A stretch of DNA of 64,000 nucleotides. Origin: Coriaria nepalensis. Lineage: Eukaryota > Streptophyta > Magnoliopsida > Cucurbitales > Coriariaceae. The stretch covers positions 689,501 to 753,500 of the forward strand of contig CP114493.1 in the NCBI GenBank assembly GCA_027186245.1, written 5' to 3'. The first letter of the stretch is position 1; each line of letters begins with the position of its first letter. Position numbers and translations under genes: made by a program. This document shows, piece after piece, positions 49,952 through 61,215 of this stretch. The notes beneath the pieces were generated by a model. That model saw only the letters and a program-made list of their open reading frames with translations. It did not search any database and had not been told where the DNA came from.

Positions 49952-52900
49952 ATGCATGGGCTTGGAGGTGAGGAGAGGAAGAGGAGTCGGCACATGTGGA
50001 AAGTCTCTCATCGTGGGACCTCGATCGTAGTAGCTGATGGTTCTTCGTCTTCGCCTAATTCATTTCTCAAGGCACAGTTTTCCCCCTTTCTTCCTCCCTC
50101 CCTCCCCCCCCCCCCCCCCTCTCTCTCTGTGCGTGCCTGTTGATCTGTTGTTTTGCACTTTGTTTGGATTTGATTTGTTGTCGTGATTGTTCGGTGCGAG
50201 GAGATTATTCTGGGGTTCTTAAATGTGGATTTGTGGATGGATAAATAGTCTTAAATGTTATATTTTTTTTTTCGTTGATGTAAAATAAATTATTAGGGAG
50301 CCCTCATTCTTCCAACGAAATCTGGTTAAGGGAAAATTGGAGATATCTTACTGATTCCGCATTGATGTGTATGGGCTCCATTGTGGTCATTGTGAATTTC
50401 TGTACACGATTCTAAATTAGATTGCTGTTCTCTACTCTATCTAATCTAAATGCTGATTACGAATCCTTGTTTTTTTTTTTTGGTTTGAAGCAGTTCATGT
50501 AGAATCAACTTCTAGCTTTTTGTGATGTCTATATCACATGGTCTACAGATTTGATATTTTTCTTCTTCCTTTTCACAGGACGGACGAAAGATTGGTGTTG
50601 GTGACTGTGCTCTTTTCAAACCGCCCCGGGATTCTCCACCTTTCATTGGTATTATTCGGTGGTTGACTACTGGTAAAGAGAATAATAAGTTAAAGTTAGG
50701 TGTAAATTGGCTCTATCGCTCATCTGAAGTAAAGCTTGGCAAGGGCATCCATTTGGAAGCTGCCCCAAACGAAATCTTCTATTCCTTTCACAAGGATGAG
50801 ATTCCAGCTGCGTCATTACTACATCCATGTAAAGTTGCATTCCTTCCCAAAGGCATTGAACTTCCATCTGGAATCTCTTCATTTGTGTGCTGGCAGGTCT
50901 ATGACATTACAAACAAGTGCTTATGGTGGTTAACGGATCAGGATTATATTGATGTGAGTTTTTAGTTAAAGAAATTTTATAGTGTATAGAGTGCTTTTAT
51001 GGAGGGTATTTTTGTTAACATTGATAATTTTTACAGGAACGGCAGCAAGAAGTAGATCAACTTTTAAATATGACACGAATAGAAATGCATGCAACAATGC
51101 AACCTGGTGGACGTTCATCTAAGCCAGTGAGTGTTCCAACTTCGACATCACAGTTGAAGGTTAGTTCGGATAGTGTGCCTAACAGTGCATCAACATTTCC
51201 TTCCTCTCAAGTTAAAGGAAAGAAAAGAGAGAGGGGTGAACAGGGCTTTGAACCTATCAAACGGGAGCGTAGTGCAAAAACAGATGATGGGGATTCTGCT
51301 AACTGCAGATTGGAAAGCAATTTGAAGTCTGAAATTGCTAAAATTACAGAGAAAGGAGGTCTTGTAGATTACGAAGGAGTTGAGATATTGGTGCAGTTAT
51401 TGTTGACTGATAGAAGTGAGAAAAAAATTGATTTGGCTGGTAGATCAATGCTTGCTGGTGTAGTAGCAGCTACAGATAAGATTGAATGCCTCAATCAGTT
51501 TGTTCGTCTAAAAGGTTTGCCTGTGTTCGATGAATGGCTTCAAGAGGTTCACAGGGGAAAAATTGGTGATTTTTGCAGTCCCAAGGACAGTGATAAATTT
51601 ATTGAGGAGTTTCTCTTAATTTTGCTTAGAGCACTTGACAAGCTTCCGGTAAATCTTCCTGAACTACAGATGTGTAACATTGGAAAGTCTGTGAATCACT
51701 TGCGTAGCCATAAGAACTTAGAAATCCAGAAGAAAGCCAGGAGTTTAGTAGACACATGGAAGAAACGTGTTGAGGCTGAAATGAACATTAATGATGCAAA
51801 GTCTGGTTCGAGTCAGACTGTTGCTTGGTCTGGAAAAACACGCCTTTCTGAAGTTTCTCCAAGTGGGAGAAATCAGGGCCTTTCCTCTGATGCTGCTATC
51901 AAGAGTTCCCTTACAGAGCTTTCTACATCCAAAACTGCTTCAGTTAAGCTTGTCCAGGACGAGGGTACTACCAGATCACCATCAGTTTCTCCTGGCTCAA
52001 TAAAATCGGTGGCATCACCTGCATCAGCAAGTACTAATTCAAAAGATGGGCTATTGAGAACTCATTCTGTTGGTGCTCCCACTGATCTTTCTCAAACAAC
52101 AGCTAGGGACGAGAAGAGTAGCGGCTCTAGTCAGTCCCACAACAACGGTCAATCTTGTTTCAGTGAGCATGGAAAAAGTGGGGGGAAAGAGGATGCAAGA
52201 AGCTCTACAGGTGCTTCAATGTGTATGATTAAGATCGCACGTCAGGGAAAATCAGTTAATGAATCAACTGTCTCAGCTTTCGGGTTAGGCAGAGGTTCAA
52301 ATCACAAAAACACAGCGTCTGGAACGACAAACGAGAAGGCCCTTGATGGACCCATTGTTGAGGGAATTAGTCACAAGTTGATTGTTAAGACCAGTAATCG
52401 AGGTCGTAATAATCCTGCACAATTATCCAGTGGAGGGTCACCTGAAGACCCTACCGTAATGAGTAGCAGGGCTTCTTCCCCTGTGCTTTCAGATAAGCAG
52501 GATCACTTTGATCGTAGCTCAAAAGAAGAGAATGACTCTCTTCAAGCTAATATTAATTCAGATATGGATACTGAGTCCAAGGACTTAGTGACTGGATCTG
52601 ATAATGGTGAGGGATCCCTTGCTGCAGTTAATGGTGAAGAATGCTGTAAGACAGGCGAGGAGCCTGTAGTATCAAAAACTGCTTCCTCGCCTGTGGGAAA
52701 TGAACATAAAAGCATGGCTTTACAGGAAACTGCTTTCAAATCTGGAAATGTGTTAGCTGAGGGTTCTGTCAAGCACTCCGGATCTAGTATGACTACTTCA
52801 GGTATAAACAATGTTGGGACTAGTCTACTGGTTAGTGTGGCTACTGAAGATCTGTCCAAGTCTGATTTGATTTCACCAATTGATTACCTGCATAACAGCA

Positions 52901-55260
52901 CCCCAGTAAAAGAGTCTCCTAAAGAAGAGCTTGCTAGAGACGAAAAAGAGTCTAGTGATGGTGTTGATATAAAATGTCTGGGTATAGTTACTGATAGTAT
53001 TGGGGCTAAGAGTTGGGACCCTAAACCAACTACTCCAAAATCCGAGGATAATCCTGATGGGGAGCTCAATGGACATTCCAACTCTTCTGGTGTAAAAGTT
53101 AATGAAAGTGTAGTAGATGCATCAGCCATAGATAATAATGGAAACAAATCACATAAGGATACAAAAAAGACAGATGATGAATTGAATGGAGATGACAATT
53201 CAGATTCTAAACCAAGATCGTCAAGCTCTTCAGCAGATGAAGAGAAAAGCCATAGTCCTAGGTCAACTCCAGATGTTGAGGGTGATGCCATCGTGGGAAA
53301 ACCCAAGACAAATCCATTCCTAGAAGTTAATGGAGGAAAAAACAATAGCTCTACAAACAAGTTGTTGAATGGTATTGCTCCTGCAGAGAAAAGTTCATCT
53401 TACATGATGCATTCTGATTCAGCTAAAGGAACTACTGATGAAGCGTTGCAGACTTCTGGGTCTATGAAAGTTCCGGCTTCAGAAAATGCTAGCAAAATGA
53501 TAACTGAAGAGGTTGACAAAATGGAGGCAGAAACTGCTGCTAATCGAATAGAGAAACAGCAATCCAAGTGTGATGTTTCTCTGGCTTCCGAGAATCAAGG
53601 TTTAGTTGGTTTGGCTACAGCTACTACAAATCATGACGGTGAGAATAAGGAGGGGGTTTTGGAAACAAGGGAGGTTAATGAAAAAAATGAGGAACGGGGC
53701 AATAAGAAGAGACCACTCGCGTCCTCTAACTTAACTGGTGTGAAAGCAGAGGAATCTGCATCTTCTGCAGCAGATACTTCTTCTATATCTGCTGTAGCGG
53801 TGCCAACAGATAAGGTGGGTCCTAAGGTGGGTCCTAAGGTGGAATTTGATTTGAATGAAGGTGTTAATGTGGATGGGAAGAAATGTGGGGAGGAGCCAAA
53901 TAACGGGACAACAGCTGTCAAGTTAATCAGCCCATTACCCCACGCCGTCTCTTCTGTCTCAAGCACCCTTTTGGCTCCAATTACTGTGGCTGCTGCTGCA
54001 AAAGGGCCCTTTGCTCCACCTGATGACCTATTGAGGAGCAAAGGTGAACTTGGTTGGAAAGGTTCCACTGCAACAAGTGCGTTTCGACCTGCTGAACCAA
54101 GAAAGGCATTTGAGATGCCATCTGCAACAAGTACTACGCCAATACCTGATTCTACCACTGGAAAAAGCAGTAGCCATCTTCCATTGGATATTGACTTGAA
54201 TGTACCTGATGAGAGAATCTTGGAAGATATGAATCCACAAGGGTCTTGTCCCAGAACAAGTTCTTGGTCTGACCCGAAAAGCAGTCTTGATTTGACATGT
54301 GGTATTGGCTCTACTGCACCTCCTGTTCGTGGTTTTGGAGGACTTGATCTTGACTTAAACTGTAGTGACGAAGCTCCTGAGGTGACCAATCTTTCGGCTA
54401 AAAGCATTTGTAGGGTAGGCATCCCAGTTGGGAACAAATTATCTAGTCTTCAACTTAATGGAGATGCGGGCTTTCGCAGGGACTTTGATTTGAATGGGCC
54501 TATGGCAGAAGAACCCGTTGTTGAACTGTCACCATTTAGTCAGAATTCAAGACGAGCTGTGGGTCCTGCTCAACCACCTGTTTCTGGTCTTTGGATGAAC
54601 AATGCAGAAATGGGGAGCTTCTCATCATGGTTTTCTCCTGGAAACACGTGCCCAGCTGTTGCGATTCCATCAATCATGCCTGATAGAGTAGCAGCAGAGC
54701 AGCCTTTTCCGATCATTGCAGCTAGTGGGCTGCCCCCAAGGATGTTGGGCCCGACTAATGGTGGCGGCAGCAGCGGCCCATTTAGCCCTGATGCTAACCA
54801 TGGGTCGGTGTTGTCCTCTTCTCCTGTGTTGCCCTTTGCGTCCACTTCTTTCCAGTACTCTGCTCTCCCATTTGGAAACAGCTTTCCTATGCAGTCAAGG
54901 ACCAGTTTTTCAGGGGATCCAACGACGTATATGGATTCACCATCTGGCAGTAGGCTTTACTTCCCTGCAGTCCACTCACAGTTTGTAGGACCTTCCGGTT
55001 CAGTCTTGACTCATTATCCAAGACCATATGTTACCAGTCTCTCTGATGGTGGCAATAATAATAATAATACTAGTGCTGAATTCAATAAGAAGTGGGGAAG
55101 GCAGGGGTTTGACCTAAATGATGGCCCTGGAGCTGGTCCAGACATGGAAGGGAGAGATGAGAGTTCACCCCTTGCACTTAGGCAACATTTTGTTTCCGGT
55201 TCAAATGGCTTAGCTTTGAAGAGGAAGGAGCCAGAGGGTGGCAGGGATGCCTATAAATAA
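49952..55260 (+). CDS. SUO: SUO-like protein with BAH and TFIIS N-terminal domains
   Basis: SUO in Arabidopsis is a large nuclear/P-body protein needed for translational repression by some microRNAs. Three coding exons (49952-50071, 50579-50953, 51037-55260) give 1572 residues; Arabidopsis SUO is about 1610. The ATG at 49952 starts MHGLGGEERKRSRHMW, matching the family N terminus. The BAH domain covers about residues 41-165 (KIGVGDCALFKPP, LKLGVNWLYR, WWLTDQDYID). The TFIIS N-terminal/LW domain covers about 263-413 (GLPVFDEWLQEVHRGKIGD, SVNHLRSHKN). The remaining about 1150 residues are Ser-rich and disordered, with five DLN motifs at about 1102, 1216, 1267, 1314 and 1523. Intron 1 appears to use a GC donor (AAG|GCACAG). 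An alternative GT donor downstream would also keep phase and would add about 21 residues rich in Pro and Ser. Confidence 0.93.
50104..50119. repeat. C16 homopolymer in SUO intron 1
   Basis: Sixteen consecutive C follow the GC donor by about 33 bases, within a CCTCC-rich tract. The complementary G run could form a quadruplex. Length is prone to sequencing error. Confidence 0.8.
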
Positions 55261-56535
55261 TCTCTCATGGTTTGTAACAAGTTCCAGCGGCTCATTTTTT
55301 GACTCTTATGACCTGGTAAGTTGGCAAGATACTTCTCTAGTACTCTTGTTTGCCTACATTTCTTGTTATTTACTTGTTTATTTGTTTTCGTTTTTAGTGC
55401 TTGGAGGATGAGTATTGGCCAACTCTTTAATTCCCCTGGTTCATCATCATCGCCATATGTATAACTTTGTGCGTGATGAAAGAAGAGGATGAGTGGTAAG
55501 TGATAATTCCGATATCAGTGTCACCACCCTGTATATTTTGATGATCTGGGGTTTTCTTCAACCTCTTTTTTTCCCTTTTCTCTTTTCATTTTTATTTAGT
55601 TTTACTTGAATTTGTTCTGGGTAGGTGCAGATCATATTTCTCTTCTGTAGATATAACTTTGGGGGGGGGGGGGGGGAAACCATGGGAGTATTATATGCAG
55701 TTGCCCGGACATTTTCGATGACTAGCATCCGATACTGTTGAAATTAAATTTCAAATACACTATTGAACTTAAACCAGCTCATCTCTTGTCCATTCCAATA
55801 TTTCAGGTTGGATTTGTGAGTTATCTCGATTAATTATGACCACACCCAAAAGAAAGAAAGGAAAAAAGAAAAAGAAAAAAGAGAGATAAAAAGGGTGTAT
55901 GAAAACAGTCAGTTTATACGTGCATTGTTCATTGGTTTCATGATCATACTGGGCAATTAAAATGGAACCAATTTTTGCTTGGTTTTTTTGGTAATTTAGT
56001 TGGTGCTGAGCTTGTACTTCTAATTCTCTGTTAAAACTAGCTTTTTACAGTACCAAAGTTGTTTGCTTGTGCATATTTGTTGTGGTTCTACTCCTTACCT
56101 GGCTGTAACTTCTGAGTTCTGACGATGAAATTTAGGGTTTTGCTCTGTTTTATAACTTCAATTAGTGATGTATATGGTGGTTCTAATATTGATACATATC
56201 AGCATGTTCTGACAATTCAAGCGCTATCATAGATTAAAAGAAATCCAGATTATTACAACGATGTGCCATAAAATTGCACATTAGAGGAAGGACATACCCA
56301 AATGCTCTATCATCGAGATGCGATCTGTATGTTTCTACTATGATCAATATGATATATACTATCAACAAGATACACTACAGTACGACATACCCATTAATCG
56401 TAGTAAGCCACAAAAAAAAAGCAGTTTTTTAGTCTGATTAAACGAACAAGTACAAATCCGAAATAACACAATTCACTTGACAGGGGCTGAGGCTTGACCT
56501 CGGCGAACAACATCTTCTTCCTGTTCGTTTCTTTG
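55261..56535. other. SUO 3' UTR and convergent intergenic region
   Basis: SUO (+) and the ROP gene (-) converge. A G16 run at 55661-55676 is notable. Otherwise the sequence is AT-rich with no coding signal. Confidence 0.55.
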
Positions 56536-58004
56536 TTAAATTTGAAGCCTCCTTGAGCAAAATACATTTCTGGAAATTCATAGAATCATTCATTGGAATA
56601 AGAAAGGAATCCGTATTTGAGATGGAGAGAAGGAAGAAAGAAGAAGAGAGAAGACTTAACAGTAATAGACAACCGCGTTCGGGTTTCTTCTTCTTCTCTT
56701 TTAGCTTTTGTGGTGGCTTTAAGACTACTCTTATTGCAGCATCAAATACAGATTTCACATTCTGCAATTTTTGCACCCAAGAAAAAAAAAATGTTACAAC
56801 GAACAAACAAACAAACAATCGAGCATCGTATGGGGGTACACAGTATCAGATATGTAATATACTTGCTGGGTTTTCGAACTGCATTCAATATAATATGCTG
56901 CTCCGATTTGTTTACGAAGCTCCTCACCCTTCTCAAATGGAAAACCAGTTATTAGTCATCAATCCTGAGAGAGAGAGAGAGAGAGACTGAGGGAGAAAGC
57001 ACCTGTGCAGTAGTGACGGGGACTAATCCGGGATGGTTGGCCAAATATTGCTTATCTTCGCGAAGATCTATGTATAATGTAAGTTCATAGATTTGCATTC
57101 AATCACATCATAGGGAAAAACTTGATAGTTTATTGCCTCAACTGATCTTTCAAAAGATCAAGTACTTAGCTTCTTAAAGCCATCATTTGTCTACTTACCG
57201 AACTTAGTGCCGACCAATATGATCGGGATTTCCGGAGCATAGTGCTGAAGTTCATGGATCCACTGAGTAATTGAAAATATAAATCCATAGGTTATAACTT
57301 CATATCCTAATCAAAACTAATGATCCCAAAAAATCAAAAAGAAAACAAATGTTTTGATTTGAACAATGATACAGACCTTTTTCGATACGTTTTCAAAACT
57401 TGCACGGCTGACTAATGAGAAAGCAAGGATGAACACATCTGCCCCTCTGTAACTCAATGGCCTTAATCTATTGTAATCTTCTTGCCCTACCAAAAATGCA
57501 AATAGAAAGAGATTATTATTAATTTCGAAGAATTTTTTGGTAGACCGGTCAATCACAACCGCATAGACGATGATATGAAAATGTGAGGGTGACATTTGCA
57601 GTTGTGATTGATCGGTTCACGATAGAACGAGTTTTTATCAAAGAATTTCTCATCAATTTATACCTGCAGTATCCCAGAGGCCTAAATTGACAGTTGTGCC
57701 TTCTACTATCACATTTGCACTGAAATTATCGAACACTGTGGGTATATAATCCTGATTTTACACTCCCCCCAAAGAAAAAGAAAAAAAAATTCAAGGAAAC
57801 CCATATAAGTAGATGAATTGAAGAATGAAATTAATAAAATTGACCCAGAAAAAATAAAGCCAAAAAAAAAAAAAAAAAGGATGGAAAGATCGTACGTACA
57901 GTGGGAAATTTGTTACTAGTATAGCAAATAAGCATGCATGTTTTTCCGACAGCACCATCTCCGACAGTCACACACTTGATGAACCTTGAAGCACTTGAAG
58001 CCAT
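56536..58004 (-). CDS. ROP11: Type II ROP/RAC small GTPase (ARAC10/ROP11-like)
   Basis: ROPs are plant Rho GTPases that act as membrane-bound switches in polarity and ABA signalling. Eight exons, read downward (58004-57900, 57751-57664, 57486-57377, 57262-57199, 57067-57003, 56928-56863, 56761-56661, 56569-56536), give 210 residues. The P-loop GDGAVGKT is at 15-22, WDTAGQ at 61-66 (catalytic Gln66), a G4-like GTKFDL and G5 CSSK. A Lys-rich stretch ([10 protein letters not shown]) precedes the C terminus [15 protein letters not shown]. The eighth small exon is the type II hallmark. I placed it with donor CT|GTTAAG (56660) and acceptor CCAG|AAATG, since only this choice gives a GC-CG-box-like tail (Cys197, Cys204) for S-acylation. 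The canonical Gly after the second Cys is Ser here. Confidence 0.92.
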
Positions 58005-58054
58005 TAAAACTAAGAATTCCAAATCCTGCTCAGTTTCTTTTTTGATTGAGAAAA

Positions 58055-58091
<37 letters not shown>

Positions 58092-59801
58092 CAAGTAAAG
58101 ATGGCAAGACTACAGAGTGGAATATCACATGATTCTCTCTCTCTCTCTCTCTTTTTTACCTTTGTGCTTTTTGTTGAAACGGGTATTGCATTTGATTATG
58201 GTTTTATATATAAGGTAGCTGTTGTTTTTGCATAACAGATAGTATCAACAATCAGATATATTGCTTTCAAGTTGATTATGTATGAATTTATGTTTCTACT
58301 CCACTCATAAACATGAATGACAGGTTATGATCAGCATCATAAAACACTTAAAAAGAGTGGATGGATGCTTTCACCCACATTGTCATCATCATCAACTAGA
58401 ATTCTAGTTTATTTCATACATGTTTTGTTTTGTATTCAAACTAGATTGTAGAATCACCTCAATTTTGCGCGGAAAACAAATCGATCTTTTACAATCTCAA
58501 ACTGAATTTTTGATTAAAACCGAAGTTTCAAACACTTTGATAGTTCATAGATTGTTCATAGACGAATGTGAAATTAGGGATACATGTGTTGAGCATGCCA
58601 TAAACCTTTTACATTGTAAGGTGACCACGCTTTGTGTGTTTTGTTGTGTGAGGAGCCAACACCTTTTGTGTATGTGTTTGGAGACACTATATAGGTCACA
58701 AACTTAGCTACTATAATCTATATTTGTTGTGAAGACCGAGGTAGATGAAGTTTAGAATTAGATTAATTTTTGAATAGACTCGGTTTACCTCTCATAGACC
58801 GAGTCTATTATTATTGTATGGAATAACTCTATTATTGATTGAGATAAAATGGGAAATTCTATGTATAAAGCAATATGATTTAAACATCTATAATTATTGC
58901 AAGCATGCATTCGGTTGAGGAATAAGTAAAGGTTAAGCAACATAATAACAAAGTAGAAAGAGTGGTTAGTGACTTTTTGACAAAGTGAGCTCCTAACCTT
59001 ACTTAGGTTTGTTTGTGTCCTCAAAAAGCAAAAAGAAATACTCCAGGTTGATGCAAAATTCGAGTTACCAATAATATGTTCGAGTCGAGTCTATCAAAGA
59101 AAAAAAAAAGAAAAAAAAAGGAAAGGCGGGTTAGGTTGAGATGAGATTCAAGTAGAATAATCGTAAGGATTTGAAGTACATTCCTTTCCTTTTAATTAAA
59201 GTTATTTTTATATTCATAATGTATAGTTATATGATAAAATAAATCTCATCGCAATCACAAATATCATTCTTATATAACATGTAATATGATATATGAAAAT
59301 AACGTTTATAATTCTAATATAGATTTATTATGTCACGTACAAACAAAAATGTCCCAGTAGCAACATGATATTTTAAAGACACTGATCAAAAATTTATGGA
59401 GAACGGATTCCATGCATACCGGCTTCCCATGCCTACGTGAATGTGCTCTCTACCCTTGGATGCGCGACGGATGATGGCTTGGATCTACGCGTAAGCATGG
59501 TAGGCATGGAAGGCCGTAGACATGAAATTCATTCTCAAATTTAAGACGAGACGACGTCAGACAAAATGTCAAATGATATCAGTCTCATAATAAGAGTGTT
59601 CCACTTGTTTGCTAACTAGTTGAAAATTGGTGGCCTTGTCTCGTTCATACATACATATAATATCAAAAGGTATGACCATTTCAGTCTGCAGCTGAGCCGG
59701 CATTAGCATATGTATAGGAAGTGTTGTTTTGGCTATTGTGACAGATTGAAAGCAACTTAAGTATCACATTTACATTATTCAGAGAAATTCTAAATATTAG
59801 C
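58005..59801. other. ROP leader and intergenic region
   Basis: The ROP leader holds (GA)n at 58057-58088 and, further upstream, (TC)n at 58134-58152. From 58300 on the sequence is AT-rich. A GC-richer island with a 16-base inverted pair lies at 59421-59515. No gene was recognised before the receptor-kinase remnant. Confidence 0.5.
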
Positions 59802-60806
59802 CAAACCTTCAAATATTTGATTTTTCGAATAATAGGCTAAGCGGTCCAATTCTGGAGGTGAAAGGACATATTCCGGCGGGTAGTTTTGCAGGTAATCCGG
59901 GGTTATGTGGAAACCCGTTACCATATGGATGCCCTCCAATTAGTACTCCCCCTTATGAAGAGAAACCGAAAAGGTCATTTACGGATCGGTTTCTTGTCTA
60001 CTCAGGGTGCTTATTACTCGATCTAGTTCTTACGACCATTTTGGTGTTTAAAATATTTTGCCAGAGGAAGCCGAAAAAGGTCGAAAAGAAGAAAAAGAAG
60101 AAACATGTTACGGTAAAATCCAGTAGCAACGAGCTTAGTCCTTTTTCGAGTGAACCCAATATTGAGAAAAGATAGACCGAGTTTATCATTTGTATCTTTT
60201 GAGAGTCGAAAGGCTCCAAAACAAAACTCACAGCGTTTTCGAGGCTGGATATGAAGGACTCTAAACATTTGAGGACTTGCTACGAGCTCCGGCTGAATTG
60301 ATAAGGACGGGAGACCGTGGAAGTACTTACAAGGTCGTGCTTAATAATTCGACAACATTGGTCGTGAAGAGAATCAAAGAATGGCGAATTTCGATGGCTG
60401 AATTCGAAAGAAGAATGGACAAGATAAATCAAGCGAAGCATCGAAATGTTTTGTCGCCTCTTGCATTTTATTGCTCAAGAGAAGAGAAGCTATTGGTTTA
60501 TGAGTATCAGCCCAATGGTAGCCTTTTTTAGCTTCTTCATGGTAAGTTAATTCTCACAATCTGAGACCAAAACTCTGTTTTTTTTACTCCTAATAACATC
60601 TTATACTCTTAGAACAATTGATTATTTAACAAATGCTCATTGTTGTTGAATCATAGGATCCAAGAATGGCCAAATATTGGAATGGGTGAAGCCGACTAGC
60701 TGTTGCAACTTACATAGTTGAGGTGTTGTTGGCATTCATGTTTGATGAACTTTCTATAGATAAGATATTTTATGCTAACTTAAAATCTTTAGTGAATTGA
60801 AATATG
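59802..60806 (+). pseudogene. LRR receptor-like kinase pseudogene (LRR-III type fragment)
   Basis: The fragment begins inside the last LRR (PNLQIFDFSNNRLSGPI), continues to the family's SFAGNPGLCGNPLPYGCP, a transmembrane segment (LLLDLVLTTILVFKIF) and a Lys-rich juxtamembrane part, and stops at TAG near 60174. Kinase sequence resumes at about 60285 (PAELIRTGDRGSTYK, VVKRIKEW, LLVYEYQPNGSLF), meets a TAG at about 60529, crosses an apparent intron, and continues (GQILEW) with a frameshift into LAVATYIVEVLLAFMFDELS and LKSL before ending. The upstream LRRs and the catalytic loop are missing. It lies about 400 bp before RDR2 on the same strand. It resembles probable inactive receptor kinases. 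Confidence 0.85.
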
Positions 60807-61215
60807 TAAGTTCATTTTGAATTAAACTTGAAAATTGAAACATGTATAGAACCACTTATGCATAGTGTGACTGCAAGAAATATTTATTTTTCTTATTTCT
60901 AATTCTAATAATCCTGAGAAATAGATTTAAAAATTTAGTAAATTTTAAGGACTCAATTGAAAAAAGTAAAAATATTATGGCAGAAATATGAATACTATAG
61001 AAATATAAGGATGAAAAATGCTAATTTAACCAAACAAAAAATATTCGTCCATTAGCAAAAAAGTCGTCTCCTTTTTCTCTCTTCGCCATTCTTCTTCTTC
61101 CCAACCCACTGTCACTCTTCACTCTCTCCTCATTGACTGAACACTGTAAATAGCTGGGGCTTCGCTCCCCCCTCTCTCTCTCTCTCTCTCTCTCTCCCTC
61201 CTCAGTGCAGTAGCA
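60807..61215. promoter_or_regulatory. RDR2 upstream region and leader with (CT)n tract
   Basis: AT-rich to about 61060, then pyrimidine-rich with a (TC)n run at 61172-61195 shortly before the ATG. Such a tract fits a plant core promoter or leader. No TATA box was obvious. Confidence 0.5.

Noticed and set aside
52884..53360. 158-codon antisense frame in SUO
   Set aside because: Same reason: a shadow of the coding exon, Ser/Leu-rich by reverse reading.
53631..54437. 268-codon open frame on the minus strand inside SUO
   Set aside because: It lies antisense to a clearly coding exon with family motifs, and its product has no recognisable domain. Long antisense frames are expected in Ser-rich coding sequence.
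56438..56818. ROP with a long hydrophobic C terminus from read-through of the last intron
   Set aside because: An in-phase small exon (56569-56536) gives the expected type II tail, so the read-through frame is intronic.
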